A stretch of DNA of 64,000 nt from Gracilaria domingensis (lineage: Eukaryota; Rhodophyta; Florideophyceae; Gracilariales; Gracilariaceae): positions 38,652 to 102,651 of the forward strand of contig VCMS01000040.1 in the NCBI GenBank assembly GCA_022539475.1. Reading direction: 5' to 3'. Shown here piece by piece: positions 1-9,724 of the stretch (the first letter of the stretch is position 1; the number at the start of each line of letters is the position of its first letter). The translations under genes were made by a program, and so were the position numbers. The notes beneath the pieces were generated by a model that saw only the letters and a program-made list of their open reading frames with translations, was not told where the DNA came from and did not search any database.

Positions 1-932
1 TTTGCTGGTTTCTTTCTCGTGGATTCTGTTCCTCACATTAGTGTTGCTTTGCACCTGTTGTTGCTAGACGCACTGTGTGATACAGCGTAAGCGTTGTCCT
101 TAACCTACGGCCTGAGGCAATCGTTCAAGAGTAGGTTGTCTACAGCTACTCTTTTGCAATTTTGTGTGACTACTAACGATTTCGTTTGTTTCACACAGTG
201 CCAAGGTCTATCGTTTACATCCAGCGAGTATTCGTCCGTGGCGTCGATCCGGACGAGCGTATAGAAGAAGTCCCCATCCCGTTCCTCAGAAATAAGAAGT
301 CGGCTTTCGCCTCTGACGGCCACGCAGCCCACATCTTCGTGTAGCCCACCAGAAGGAGAAGCGCCGTCGTAACCCCCGCCCACGTAAGCAATCCTAAAGC
401 GCTGGCCGCGTCGGCGACATTAAGGTCAGAGGCAACGCCAGCTTGAAGTTCACCAAGCAGGCCGACGCCATCGTAGAGCTCGCTACGTTCGCGCCAAAAC
501 TACACGACAGGCATCACTGCGAGGTTTGTGACATCAAGTTCTCCGAAGCTCACGATTGCGTGGCTGCACTACAGAAGCCGTCGCCATCGTGCGACCCTTA
601 GGAAAGAAGAACAAACTATCTATTAGACACAGGTCTTCTCTTTTCATTGCCAGTTGTGTGACACATTTCTAATTTCATATCTCATTACATAATTATCCTT
701 GTTTGTTTCTCTCTTTATCTTCTCGCATGCGTTTGGCTATCCCTCTTCTGTTCTTGCTGTTCGTGCTTGGGGTTTGGCTTTCTGCCGCCACTCTATCTAC
801 TCGTAAGCTTAACTGGCTAGTGCTTCTTCGTCCAGATTGGACTGGTACTCTACGAGAGCAAACTTTAATTTTCATTGGGTTTTGCCCCCTTTTGGCTGGA
901 ACCGCCGCGCCGTCACCAAAATGGCGTTTTCA
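1..932 (+). repeat. 5' LTR of the gypsy element (right part only)
   Basis: This stretch is nearly the same as 8149-9076, and the match stops at a terminal CA at 932, exactly where a primer-binding site starts. It is the right half of the 5' LTR; its left half would lie upstream of the window. It includes an eroded counterpart of the zinc-finger frame seen in the 3' LTR. It differs from the 3' copy mostly by small length differences rather than base changes. Confidence 0.88.
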
Positions 933-950
933 TGGTACTCTCGCGAGGTG
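933..950 (+). other. tRNA primer-binding site (PBS)
   Basis: The 18 bases after the LTR's terminal CA begin TGGTACTCTCGCGAGG. TGG is the complement of the CCA tail of a tRNA, and PBS sites of LTR elements start this way right after the 5' LTR. The identity of the primer tRNA was not worked out; it is not the common initiator-Met PBS (TGGTATCAGAG). Confidence 0.72.
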
Positions 951-1507
951 CCCTTTGCCCCGATATATGGCACACTCGACGCCTCTCTTCGACGATACCA
1001 ATTCGATGTTCGTCGATTTCTCTTTTCTTCGAGAACGTTGCCCACCCGTGAAAGGGCCTGTGAGGAGCGTTCCTCCGAAATCTTGGGCTTCCTGAGTGGT
1101 GGACGCCTTTCGATCATTATTATAATAATTTCTCTGTAGATGGCGTTTGCTTCCCCCCCCCACCCCGAACGCGGCCAACTACATATCAGTAAGAAGTTTC
1201 CCTGCTCGATCGCTTTGGCGCTCTGAGGACCCGAGGAGTTATATCCGAGAAAGCTGTGACTGCCCGTTTGGACTTACGTGATCTCCTTGGTTCCCTTCCA
1301 GCGATGGACGCTTGCTTCAGACAAGGCCGAGTTCAACGCGAAGCCAAGTTCGGCCTTCTCCGTAAAGCGGTTATGGAGTACGCTTACCTAGCTCGAGTTT
1401 TTGTGATACCTTCCGCGGAGGGCAAGCGACTATAAGTCGTTGAAAGACCTCATCAAATCCTTTGTGGCCGGCAAAAAGGCCCTCGAGCAGGTGGTTCACT
1501 GGCGTTT

Positions 1508-4500
1508 ATGCCTCCTCCGAAGAAAGTGTTACAAAGGAGGCCCGTCGACCCTTCTGATAGGGATCCCACTGCAGACAAGGTGGATCAGCTAGCTAGTCAG
1601 CTTGCAGAACTCACTCTCTTGATGAAGAAGAAGTCAGGACCACCTCCGAAGGCTGATGGAGAGCAAGTTTGTGGCTACTGTCAGAAGCCTGGTCACTTTT
1701 CTACTCGCTGTCCACAGAATCCGCATCGCGATACGCGTTGTGGGGGTTGTGGAAAGATGGGACATTCCATCGCAACGTGTTGGAAGCGCCATTCGGAAAA
1801 GAAGGTCCGTTTCGATGCCGAAAATCAGAAAGAAATCCCGGAAGTTCCCAGACCCAACCAAGTTTCTGTAGTCACCGAGGATGACGTTCAGGATCGCGAG
1901 ACTGTAGCGATGGCCAAACGAGCCGCTGATGGCGCCCCATTGCCAAAGCAGGCCCGCCTGGAACATCGGGTTGGTGTCAAGGAGCTTCTGAACCCAGCAA
2001 GCGACACCCCATTTCGCTTGATTCGCTCAGCTACGCGTAATCGATCCGGGAAGCCTAAGAAGGCCTCCACAAAGAAGCTCTCTGGTAAGTCAATGCTCCA
2101 GGAGCACGCCGGAAAGTATAACGTAATGGAGGAGCTCGCGAATGCCCCGACCGGGCTCACATTCGGTCAACTCATTCGCGGGGACGCCGATGCGGCCAAG
2201 AAAGATCTGCGTCGAATCATCTCTGGCCGTTCAACGACCAGAAAGGTCAATGCGACCCAGGTCGAGCGTGAAAACTCTCGTCTTAAGGTTGTGCCTATTA
2301 CAGTCTATGGGACCATGACCCAAGCCCTCCTGGACTCTGGCGCTGTCCCGAATCTAATGTCAGCAGAACTAGCGGACCATCTGCTACTGACACCGAACCC
2401 CACTGAAAGGACGATTAAAGTAGCTGATGGCAATGTTGCCCGCATTCGTGGTACTCTAGAGGGCGTTCCTGTAAGGTTCGATGACCTCCGAGTATCCCTC
2501 GAGTTTCTTGTTATCGAGAAGCCCCCCTTCGATGTAATCATCGGGAACCCCACGCTAGAAAAGCTGCATGCCTGTATCGATCTTGGTACACAAGAAGTCA
2601 CCATGAGTTACAACAAGAAGCACGTCGTTATAGGACTCGACTCCGATCGTTCCGGATTAGAAGCATTTGTCCCGTTGTCTGAGACAGATAGCGAAGATTT
2701 CACGTCAGACTCTGATGCTATCCCGTCTGACTCTGAAGATGAGTCGGAGGACTTTGCTAACCTCCCCCTTCCAAAGCAGCGAACAACTGGTGGCGCCGAA
2801 GTGACCCTAGTGGCAGTAATGGAAAGGGATGGGGACGCAGGATCCCAGGATGGCGAAGAGGAGAACGATGGTGAGGAAGAACCCGCCAATGTGACAGCGC
2901 AGCCCACCCAAGCCGGGCCGTTCGAAGGACCTCAAGTATCTGACCAAGCCCGTCGACCGACTCAGGCTGAAGATTCCAACGGCCCTAACTTCACCTGGCG
3001 TACCATCGGGACTCAGATCCATCTGGATAGTTTGACCGCGGAGCGTGGGGAGAACCCTCATGCAAATAATGTGCATATTGCCGGACCCGATGGCCCACAA
3101 ATTCCTCCAGAGGGAGAAAGGGTGGCAGTCGGACCAGCACCGCGTCAGCAATCCCAGCTGATCTCCCAGTATGATGATGACGAGGATCGACGATTCGAAG
3201 ACGCGGAGGAAGAAGTGCAGGCAGATCCCCCTGTCGAAGAAAGGTCCGGACCCAATCCCTCCTCCTTCCAGAGCGAGTCTACGGATACCAGCGTACAGCC
3301 AGAAGATGTGAATGTCGTGATTCCTACAAGTATTGCACCCAGAGCTAATAACGCCAGCGAGGACAGTGAAGTCCGGCCTCCTGACGATGGGCCCGTAGGT
3401 GAAAGCCCGGCGGAGTTCCCAGACGGTAGTGACGATGAGGACGACTCCTCACCGGAGGAAGTAGACCTCATTGGCTCACCACTCTACCGCGACTCTGACC
3501 TTACCATCCCGATCAGAGACGAAGTAGTTCTGCTTCCTTTAGCCGAAGGACAGTCAGTTACTGACTTCTTGGACGTGCGGGTTCAATTGCGACATCCAGT
3601 ACCGTCACCCGCGCGTCCCCCTCATCTAGAAGCACAGAACTTACCGCTCAACCGCGTAGGAATACTGGAGGACGACGACTCCGGCGGTTATGTCATAGCA
3701 TTTGAAGAAGAACTACCTCCGGACGAAATCGACGCCCAGACCCCGGGAGATGATGAGCATTCACAAGACCCAAGCCGCGACGAGGAAGTTGTGGCCGAGC
3801 CTACGTGCCCAGCGCAAGACATTGAGTATTCTCTGCAAGATCCAATTGCGCAAGATTCACTCGGTCGCACGCTCGACCGACGTGATTACCCCCCCGACAC
3901 CAACAAGGAGGAGGTGATTCTAGAACGGATCTCTCATCTCCCAAGGGATAGACGGGTGGACCTCCTCGCTGTTCTGGATAACTTGAATGTCATAGCATGG
4001 TCCTTGTATGATCTTAGGCCCTCTGACGTGCCGGTAACGCACAGGTTTGACCTCAGTGTCCGGACCCCAATTCATTCGAAGGTCCGAAGGCTACCCCCAA
4101 AGCATGACGACGTTGTTCGGAAAGAGGTTGACAAAATGTTGTCCGCCGGGATCATCAAGCCGTCCACCTCTCCTTGGTCCTTCCCAGTTGTCATCGCACA
4201 TAAGAAGGATGGAAAGCCCCGATTCTGTGTCGACTATCGGGGTCTGAACCAGGTCATGACGCCCGACAGGTGGCCCCTACCAAACATGGAACAGATCTTT
4301 GACGATTTGGGTGGTTGTTCGTTCTTCACGACCCTAGACCTTTTCTCCGGATACTGGCAGGTGCGTATGGCCCCTGACTGCAAAGAAATGACGACTTTTG
4401 TTTGTCGTCGGGGAACCTTCCAATTTGAAGTCATGCCTTTTGGTCTCATGAATGCCCCAGCCACGTTTCAAAGGATGATGGACGCGGTCCTTCATGGGGT

Positions 4501-7114
4501 GGAGTTTGCTCGCGTCTATATAGACGACGTTGTCATCTTCTCGAGAAGCCTGGAAGAACATTTGTACCACCTAACCAGGGTGCTCGAGATCCTTGCAAGT
4601 CATGGTCTGAAGATAAAAATATCCAAATGTGATTTTGCACAGCCCCGTATCAAACTGCTTGGTCACGTCATCGACAAGGAGGGCACTTCGGTTGATCAAG
4701 ACAAGATCGACGTCATCCAAAAGGCCCCCGAACCATCGACGGTAACCGAGCTCCGAAGTTTTCTCGGTCTAGCCAGTTATTATCGAAGGTTCATAAAGGA
4801 TTTCGCAAATACGTCAGCAGTATTGCATGCTGCCACTACAGGGAAGGGAAAGCTGAATTTCACCAATGAGATGAAGACAGCGTTTAATGATCTAAAGGGA
4901 AAGTTAGTTTCCCCGCCGGTCTTAGCATTTCCCGACTTTGAGAAGCCTTTTAGAGTTGAAACCGATGCTTCTTCAGTCGCGCTTGGTGCCGTTCTGTCAC
5001 AAAAGAAAGAGGACGGAATGTATCACCCAATTCAATTTGCCAGTCGCACGCTTAATGCCGCCGAGCGAAAGTATTCTACTTGCGAGAAAGAGGCCCTAGC
5101 CGTGGTCTTTGCCTTGAAAAAGTTTCGCATGTATCTACTCGGAGGTCTCCCCTTTGAGCTTGTTACGGACCACCAAGCTCTGAAGTATGCATTCCAAAAG
5201 AAGGACATTCACGGGCGCCTAGCCCGATGGATGGACCTGCTAGCGGAATACGAGTTCGTTATAGTCTATAGATCTGGCGATAAGAATCGGGCTGCCGACT
5301 ATCTCTCTCGCTTTGCCGTTAGGGATCCACCGGAGCCGGATGATGACGTGTCTGTTGTACTGAATGCAACGGACGAGGTCTATGACTTGGAGCCCTTCTG
5401 CGCGCACATCAAGTTGTACCTTGCCGCCTTTTCTTTTCCTGAAGAAGACCCTAAGATCCGCGCTTTGATTAAGAGGAATGCGAAAAAGTTCTTCCTTTGG
5501 GGAGGTCTCCTCTATCGCCGTACCAAGAAAGGATTAAGAATGGTACCCTCTGTAAGCAAGCGCCGTGGCATCCTCTCATCCTTTCATGATGACATAGGAC
5601 ATTGGGACTTGGAGGCTACTAAGGATCTGGTCCAGTTCCGATTCTGGTGGCCTGGAATGTACCCCGACATCGTTTCATATGTTCGCAGTTGTGATGGGTG
5701 TCAGTTCACAACACCCCTGCTTAAGTACCGGCCAGGACAAAGAGCCCCATTGACTGGCCTATTTCATACATTCTCTGTGGACTTCGCCGGTCCTCTTCCG
5801 GCTACCAAGAATGGCAACCGTTTTGCTCTGATTGGTGTAGAACACATAACAGGATGGCCTATTGCCGCGGCCTACGGTAATCAGACCTCTACCACCGTCA
5901 TTCACTTTGTTCGATCTCAGATCGTTTCCCCGTTTGGTCCCCCGCTGACGATCGTGTCCGACAACTTCAGTTCCTTCAAAGCCAAGGCAGTCGAGGCATA
6001 CATGGAAAGTAAGAAGATATCCCTCAAGCCCACCATGGCCTATGCCCCTATGTCTAATGGCCGTGCTGAAAGAATGGTTGGAACCATCAAGAAATCGATT
6101 GCCAAGACAATCTTCAATAAGGGACAAGAATGGGATGAAGCCCTCGAGCAAATACTTTACGGATACAGGAGGCGCCGGCTGGGTGGCGGGTTTTCTCCTT
6201 TTGAGCTCATGTATGGCACAGTCCCGCGGATGAGCTCAGACGACCTACCCCCGCTCATCGTAGATCCAACCCCCACTAATCGTCATCATGAACTACTTGC
6301 AAATTCCGCAGGCAGAGCTTCCAGAGTTCTATCTCAACCCAATCGACAAGACGACCCCAAGTCCGGGCACCGGTTCAACGTCGGTGATGAGGTCTTGGTG
6401 ATACATGGGAAGGCTCTGAATCCCAACGTGAAATGGCCTGCCTTTCAGTCAAAATTCTACGGACCCTGTAAGGTGGTTAAGGCCAGGCACCCCCGATATG
6501 TCCTAGTGTCCCCTCATAATCGCTACACTAGAGAAGGGGTCCACGCCCGCCGGCTCAAGCGGTATCATCGCCGACCAGTTCATCTGCAGGACGAGGTGGT
6601 AGCCACTATTACGGAAGGCGAAGACACCCCTGTCCCATATCCCACTCAGATCACTGTAATGCCACTCCGCGTTGACTACAATATCCTCACTGCACCCCAC
6701 CTCTCGTGTCACTTTATCATTGGAGGGAAAAGCATACATTCATGGCTTAGCCCTTTGAACGTCTCTATCCCGGAGGTGGAAAGGGTTACCTGGACGCTGA
6801 CGCATGCCTCACTCGCCCTGTTCTCAATCTCGGGCCCGTTCTTGAGTCGTAGAGGAGGATCTATCTTAAGAACATTATTTCGACGTGTGCACCAGAACTA
6901 CGGCAGCAATATCGAGCCAGAATTCGCAGTATATCTTTACCACCATGCAGTCTCCTTGCATGGGCATCTCCCAGAATCGCAATTCTACATACAAGAGACT
7001 CAGGACCATATTTCGCACTATGCTCGCACAGGAATCGCTCGGATACTCAGCTACACCCCCGACCCAGAGAAGCTAGCAGTACCCTTTCTCTTCCACTACA
7101 CCACCGAGAATTAG
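1508..7114 (+). CDS. Gypsy polyprotein (nucleocapsid, protease, RT, RNase H, integrase)
   Basis: One open frame of 1868 codons starts at an ATG. In order it shows two CCHC zinc knuckles (about residues 55-95), an aspartic protease with a DSGA active site (about 275), a long acidic Asp/Glu/Ser-rich linker (about 390-800), reverse transcriptase with the YIDD box (about 1005), RNase H (TDAS, about 1155), and integrase with an HHCC zinc region and the DDE core (VDFAG, VSDN, then NGRAERMVG). A GPY/F- or chromo-like region and about 190 residues of unknown C-terminus follow. RT before integrase with RNase H between is diagnostic of gypsy. The capsid part of gag is not in this frame. The 400-residue acidic linker between protease and RT is unusual. 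The frame looks whole. Confidence 0.93.
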   Translation: MPPPKKVLQRRPVDPSDRDPTADKVDQLASQLAELTLLMKKKSGPPPKADGEQVCGYCQKPGHFSTRCPQNPHRDTRCGGCGKMGHSIATCWKRHSEKKVRFDAENQKEIPEVPRPNQVSVVTEDDVQDRETVAMAKRAADGAPLPKQARLEHRVGVKELLNPASDTPFRLIRSATRNRSGKPKKASTKKLSGKSMLQEHAGKYNVMEELANAPTGLTFGQLIRGDADAAKKDLRRIISGRSTTRKVNATQVERENSRLKVVPITVYGTMTQALLDSGAVPNLMSAELADHLLLTPNPTERTIKVADGNVARIRGTLEGVPVRFDDLRVSLEFLVIEKPPFDVIIGNPTLEKLHACIDLGTQEVTMSYNKKHVVIGLDSDRSGLEAFVPLSETDSEDFTSDSDAIPSDSEDESEDFANLPLPKQRTTGGAEVTLVAVMERDGDAGSQDGEEENDGEEEPANVTAQPTQAGPFEGPQVSDQARRPTQAEDSNGPNFTWRTIGTQIHLDSLTAERGENPHANNVHIAGPDGPQIPPEGERVAVGPAPRQQSQLISQYDDDEDRRFEDAEEEVQADPPVEERSGPNPSSFQSESTDTSVQPEDVNVVIPTSIAPRANNASEDSEVRPPDDGPVGESPAEFPDGSDDEDDSSPEEVDLIGSPLYRDSDLTIPIRDEVVLLPLAEGQSVTDFLDVRVQLRHPVPSPARPPHLEAQNLPLNRVGILEDDDSGGYVIAFEEELPPDEIDAQTPGDDEHSQDPSRDEEVVAEPTCPAQDIEYSLQDPIAQDSLGRTLDRRDYPPDTNKEEVILERISHLPRDRRVDLLAVLDNLNVIAWSLYDLRPSDVPVTHRFDLSVRTPIHSKVRRLPPKHDDVVRKEVDKMLSAGIIKPSTSPWSFPVVIAHKKDGKPRFCVDYRGLNQVMTPDRWPLPNMEQIFDDLGGCSFFTTLDLFSGYWQVRMAPDCKEMTTFVCRRGTFQFEVMPFGLMNAPATFQRMMDAVLHGVEFARVYIDDVVIFSRSLEEHLYHLTRVLEILASHGLKIKISKCDFAQPRIKLLGHVIDKEGTSVDQDKIDVIQKAPEPSTVTELRSFLGLASYYRRFIKDFANTSAVLHAATTGKGKLNFTNEMKTAFNDLKGKLVSPPVLAFPDFEKPFRVETDASSVALGAVLSQKKEDGMYHPIQFASRTLNAAERKYSTCEKEALAVVFALKKFRMYLLGGLPFELVTDHQALKYAFQKKDIHGRLARWMDLLAEYEFVIVYRSGDKNRAADYLSRFAVRDPPEPDDDVSVVLNATDEVYDLEPFCAHIKLYLAAFSFPEEDPKIRALIKRNAKKFFLWGGLLYRRTKKGLRMVPSVSKRRGILSSFHDDIGHWDLEATKDLVQFRFWWPGMYPDIVSYVRSCDGCQFTTPLLKYRPGQRAPLTGLFHTFSVDFAGPLPATKNGNRFALIGVEHITGWPIAAAYGNQTSTTVIHFVRSQIVSPFGPPLTIVSDNFSSFKAKAVEAYMESKKISLKPTMAYAPMSNGRAERMVGTIKKSIAKTIFNKGQEWDEALEQILYGYRRRRLGGGFSPFELMYGTVPRMSSDDLPPLIVDPTPTNRHHELLANSAGRASRVLSQPNRQDDPKSGHRFNVGDEVLVIHGKALNPNVKWPAFQSKFYGPCKVVKARHPRYVLVSPHNRYTREGVHARRLKRYHRRPVHLQDEVVATITEGEDTPVPYPTQITVMPLRVDYNILTAPHLSCHFIIGGKSIHSWLSPLNVSIPEVERVTWTLTHASLALFSISGPFLSRRGGSILRTLFRRVHQNYGSNIEPEFAVYLYHHAVSLHGHLPESQFYIQETQDHISHYARTGIARILSYTPDPEKLAVPFLFHYTTEN

Positions 7115-7642
7115 CCCAGTACTTACGACGCCCGGCGTAGCGTCGTTTGGGTTTGGTGGTGTGTGGCCCGTCAAACGGTACACGGACAGGTGTGCGTGTC
7201 TACACTCCTGCGTTGTGCCCAACGCAGCGGTAATACAGAATATAGTTTAAAAATGCTTTATTATAGTTAATCCTATCTTAGGTTTAGTTAGTTTTCTACG
7301 CAGAATCTACCTTGCGTGTGGCCAGGAGGCGCCGCACTACAAGCAGGGCGACATGAGATTGTCTACTTAAGTGGCAGAGAGCGCTCCAACGCTGACCACC
7401 CGACCTCATCGGCTGTCAATTGCCAAATTCGTGGTCACCCACAGGAGGCGCCTGCGCTTGCGCAAATACACGTGCATTCCACGCTGTGTACTGCGTTGCG
7501 TAGGCGCCCCCTGTGGCGGCATATGCGCTTAAAGTATCTACCACCTACGCCTCTTATAGGCTAGTACGGTAGATACAACGCATCCATTGGCCAAGCCAAC
7601 CGTACCGTCGATTCCCGCCTGGAATCGACGGTGCGGTTGTGC

Positions 7643-7649
7643 ATAAAAG
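7643..7649 (+). promoter_or_regulatory. TATA-like box of the LTR promoter
   Basis: ATAAAAG sits inside the LTR, followed within 30 bases by a pyrimidine-rich, CT-dense leader (about 7690-7870). This is the position expected for an LTR U3/R promoter. Its function is inferred from place and motif only. Confidence 0.4.
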
Positions 7650-8284
7650 GGCCGGAGCAGTCGCCTCCGACTCAACTCCGGCCAGACCACTTCCCTTCGA
7701 CGACCTCCCCCCTCCACCCCCCCCACAACCTTCCAACCTCTCTCCTTTTCCCTTTGTCGTCCTCAACCTTTCCTCATCCCCTACTTCTCTCTCTACTTCT
7801 CCCCTTGGCGGCCTGTTCTCACCGCCCTCCCTCGCTCACTGCCACTCACACTGACCCTCTGTCTGGGCTCGTCCTGTGTGAGTAGGCAAAGCGTCTGCAC
7901 CACCCTTCCATTGGGTTAGCCTTGTGCAGGCGTGACTCTGCCTTTCATTATCCGCTTTGTCTGGCCTTTCTTGTCTCTTTTGTTCCCTTCGTTGGTGTCT
8001 TTCGCTGTTGTTGGTCTATCTGCCATTCTGTCTTGCCCGAACTACCGTTGTTGTTGTCATCTTCGTTTGTTCCCCGTTTCTTGCTGTTTGGCGGCCTTCT
8101 GCTGCCTGCATCCGTTCTATTGCTTCCCGTTTCGGCCTTGGTCCCTGGTTTTGCTGGTTCTTTCGCGTTGCGATTCTGTTCCTCACATAGTGTTGCTTTG
8201 CACCTGTTGTTGCTAGACGCACTGTGTGATACAGCGTAAGGTTGTCCTTAACCTACGGCCCTGAGGCAATCGTTCAAGAGTAGG

Positions 8285-8779
8285 TTGTCTACAGCTACTC
8301 TTTTGGCATTTTGTGTGACTACTAACGTTTCGTTTGTTTCACATCAAGTGCCAAGGTCTATCGTTTCATCCAGCGAGTATTCGTCCGTGGTCGATCCGGA
8401 CGAGCGTATAGAAGAAGTCCCCGATCCCGTTCCTCAGATAAAGAAGTCGGCTGTTCAGCCTCTTGACGGGCCACGCGAGCGCCACATCTTTCGTGTAGCC
8501 CACCAGAAGGAGAAGCGCCGTCGTAACCCCCCGCCACGTAAGCAAATCCTAAAGCGCTGCCGCGTCTGCGACATTAAGGTTCAGAGTCAACGCCAGCTTG
8601 AAGTTCACCAAGCAGGCCGACGCCATCGTAGAGCCGTACGTCGCGCCAACTACACCGAGCAGGACATCCACTGCGAGGTTTGTGACATCAAGTTCTCCGA
8701 AGCTCACGATCTGCGTGTGCACTACAGAAGCCGTCGCCATCGTGCGACCCTTAGGAAGAAGAACAATACTATCTATTAG
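8285..8779 (+). CDS. LTR-embedded protein with two dsRNA-type C2H2 zinc fingers
   Basis: An open frame of about 164 codons lies inside the 3' LTR. It has two matching fingers of the form C-x2-C-x12-H-x5-H (CRVC...H...H and CEVC...H...H, about residues 92-112 and 131-151) in an Arg/Lys-rich background. That spacing is typical of the U1-C/matrin/ZNF346-type fingers that bind double-stranded or structured RNA. The middle has an acidic stretch (about residues 35-50). A corresponding but eroded stretch lies in the 5' LTR. Coding capacity inside an LTR is rare. It may be an accessory gene of this element family or a captured host finger domain. The true start is unknown. Confidence 0.6.
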   Translation: MSTATLLAFCVTTNVSFVSHQVPRSIVSSSEYSSVVDPDERIEEVPDPVPQIKKSAVQPLDGPRERHIFRVAHQKEKRRRNPPPRKQILKRCRVCDIKVQSQRQLEVHQAGRRHRRAVRRANYTEQDIHCEVCDIKFSEAHDLRVHYRSRRHRATLRKKNNTIY

Positions 8780-9125
8780 AGCACAGGTCTCTCTTTTCAT
8801 TGTCCAGTTGTGACACATTTCTATTCATATCTCATTACATATATTATCCTTGTTTGTTCTTCTTTATCTTCTCGCCTATCGTTTGGTATCCCTCTTCTGT
8901 TCTTGTGTTCGTGCTTTGTTGTTTGGCTTCTGCCGCACTCTATCTACGTAAGCTTATATTTGGCTAGTGCTTCTTCGTCCGATTGGACTGGTACTCTACG
9001 AGAGCAAACTTTATTTTCATTGTTTTTGCCCCCTTTGGCTGTAACCGCCGGCGCCATCACAAAAATGGCGTTTTCAGTCTTCTTAACGTGCTGCATGAAA
9101 CTAAGAGGATAGGATACAACTTGTA

Positions 9126-9724
9126 TGTCGGAACAATATTATTGGAGCGTATTGGAGACTTTTAAGCCAATATCCAATACCAATATAATATTGGAGTCTT
9201 AACTGAAGAAAAACCAATATATTGGAGGTTTCAAGCAATATCAAGAAGCCCAGCAAGCGCGGAAGCCAACGATCTACATATAGCTAGCATTAAAAGTTTC
9301 AAGAAGTTGTATCTGGAAACTGTCTTCATGCAGTCTTTGCGCAACCCTGTCGCTCTTCATGGTTATGCTTAAACAAAGCGGATCAAGCCAGGAATGCGTC
9401 ACGAGCACACGCATGGTTGGTGGCCGACGGTGCTGTTCGTGCTTATGGTATTTTGCTGTTGCTTTCTTATAAATTCAGTGTTGTGGACTGCGGGACCCGT
9501 GGACAGCTGAGTGCTGTCATGCACGAGTCTTCGTCATCAGAGCCTAGAACAGACTATCGCACATAATGTGCTGGAGGCAGACCGTAAAGAACGTGTGAAC
9601 GTTTTTATCTCAGGTTTCCAATATTTCCTTTGCTCTCTTCTCCAGCGATTCCGTATTGCAGTACAGGTACAGGGGTACCCGTATTGCAATATCAATCCAA
9701 TCCAATATATTGCGTCCGGCCCCA
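9126..9724 (+). mobile_element. Short dispersed repeat, copy A (solo LTR or MITE-like)
   Basis: This copy shares its ends and parts of its middle with 38171-38693. Both begin GTCGGAACAATATTATTGGA, and both end in CAATCCAATCCAAT plus GCGTCCG. The two ends are imperfect inverted repeats of each other over about 20 bases. Here the element reads TG...CA and is flanked on both sides by TGTA. The TG...CA ends fit a solo LTR; the longer inverted ends and the lack of coding fit a MITE. It sits 50 bases from the gypsy 3' LTR. It is non-coding and diverged from copy B, so probably old. Confidence 0.62.

Larger units (their letters stand above)
1..9076 (+). mobile_element. Ty3/gypsy LTR retrotransposon, left end outside window
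   Basis: The sequence at about 1-932 recurs at about 8149-9076, on either side of a long pol-bearing frame, which is the layout of an LTR retrotransposon. The order of domains in the internal frame (zinc knuckles, aspartic protease, reverse transcriptase, RNase H, integrase) is that of Ty3/gypsy (Metaviridae). A primer-binding site follows the 5' LTR directly. The element is larger than 9 kb because its left end lies before base 1. The pol frame looks whole. The region before it and the 5' LTR look eroded, with perhaps ten or more small breaks. The two LTRs are close in sequence, so the insertion is probably not ancient. The target duplication cannot be checked because the left flank is missing. 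Confidence 0.93.
7160..9076 (+). repeat. 3' LTR of the gypsy element
   Basis: The right part (8149-9076) matches the 5' LTR and ends TTTTCA. The left limit is not fixed because the matching part of the 5' LTR lies outside the window. A G-rich tract followed by TGTGTGG near 7160 is the likeliest start, giving an LTR of about 1.9 kb, long for this family. The U3-like part carries an inverted pair around GGCGCC (about 7440-7455 and 7500-7517) and a TATA-like box. The right part carries a zinc-finger frame. Confidence 0.75.

Noticed and set aside
7922-8239. Hydrophobic 105-codon frame in the LTR
   Set aside because: Three overlapping frames are open in this T-rich stretch and all look hydrophobic, so it is a composition effect.
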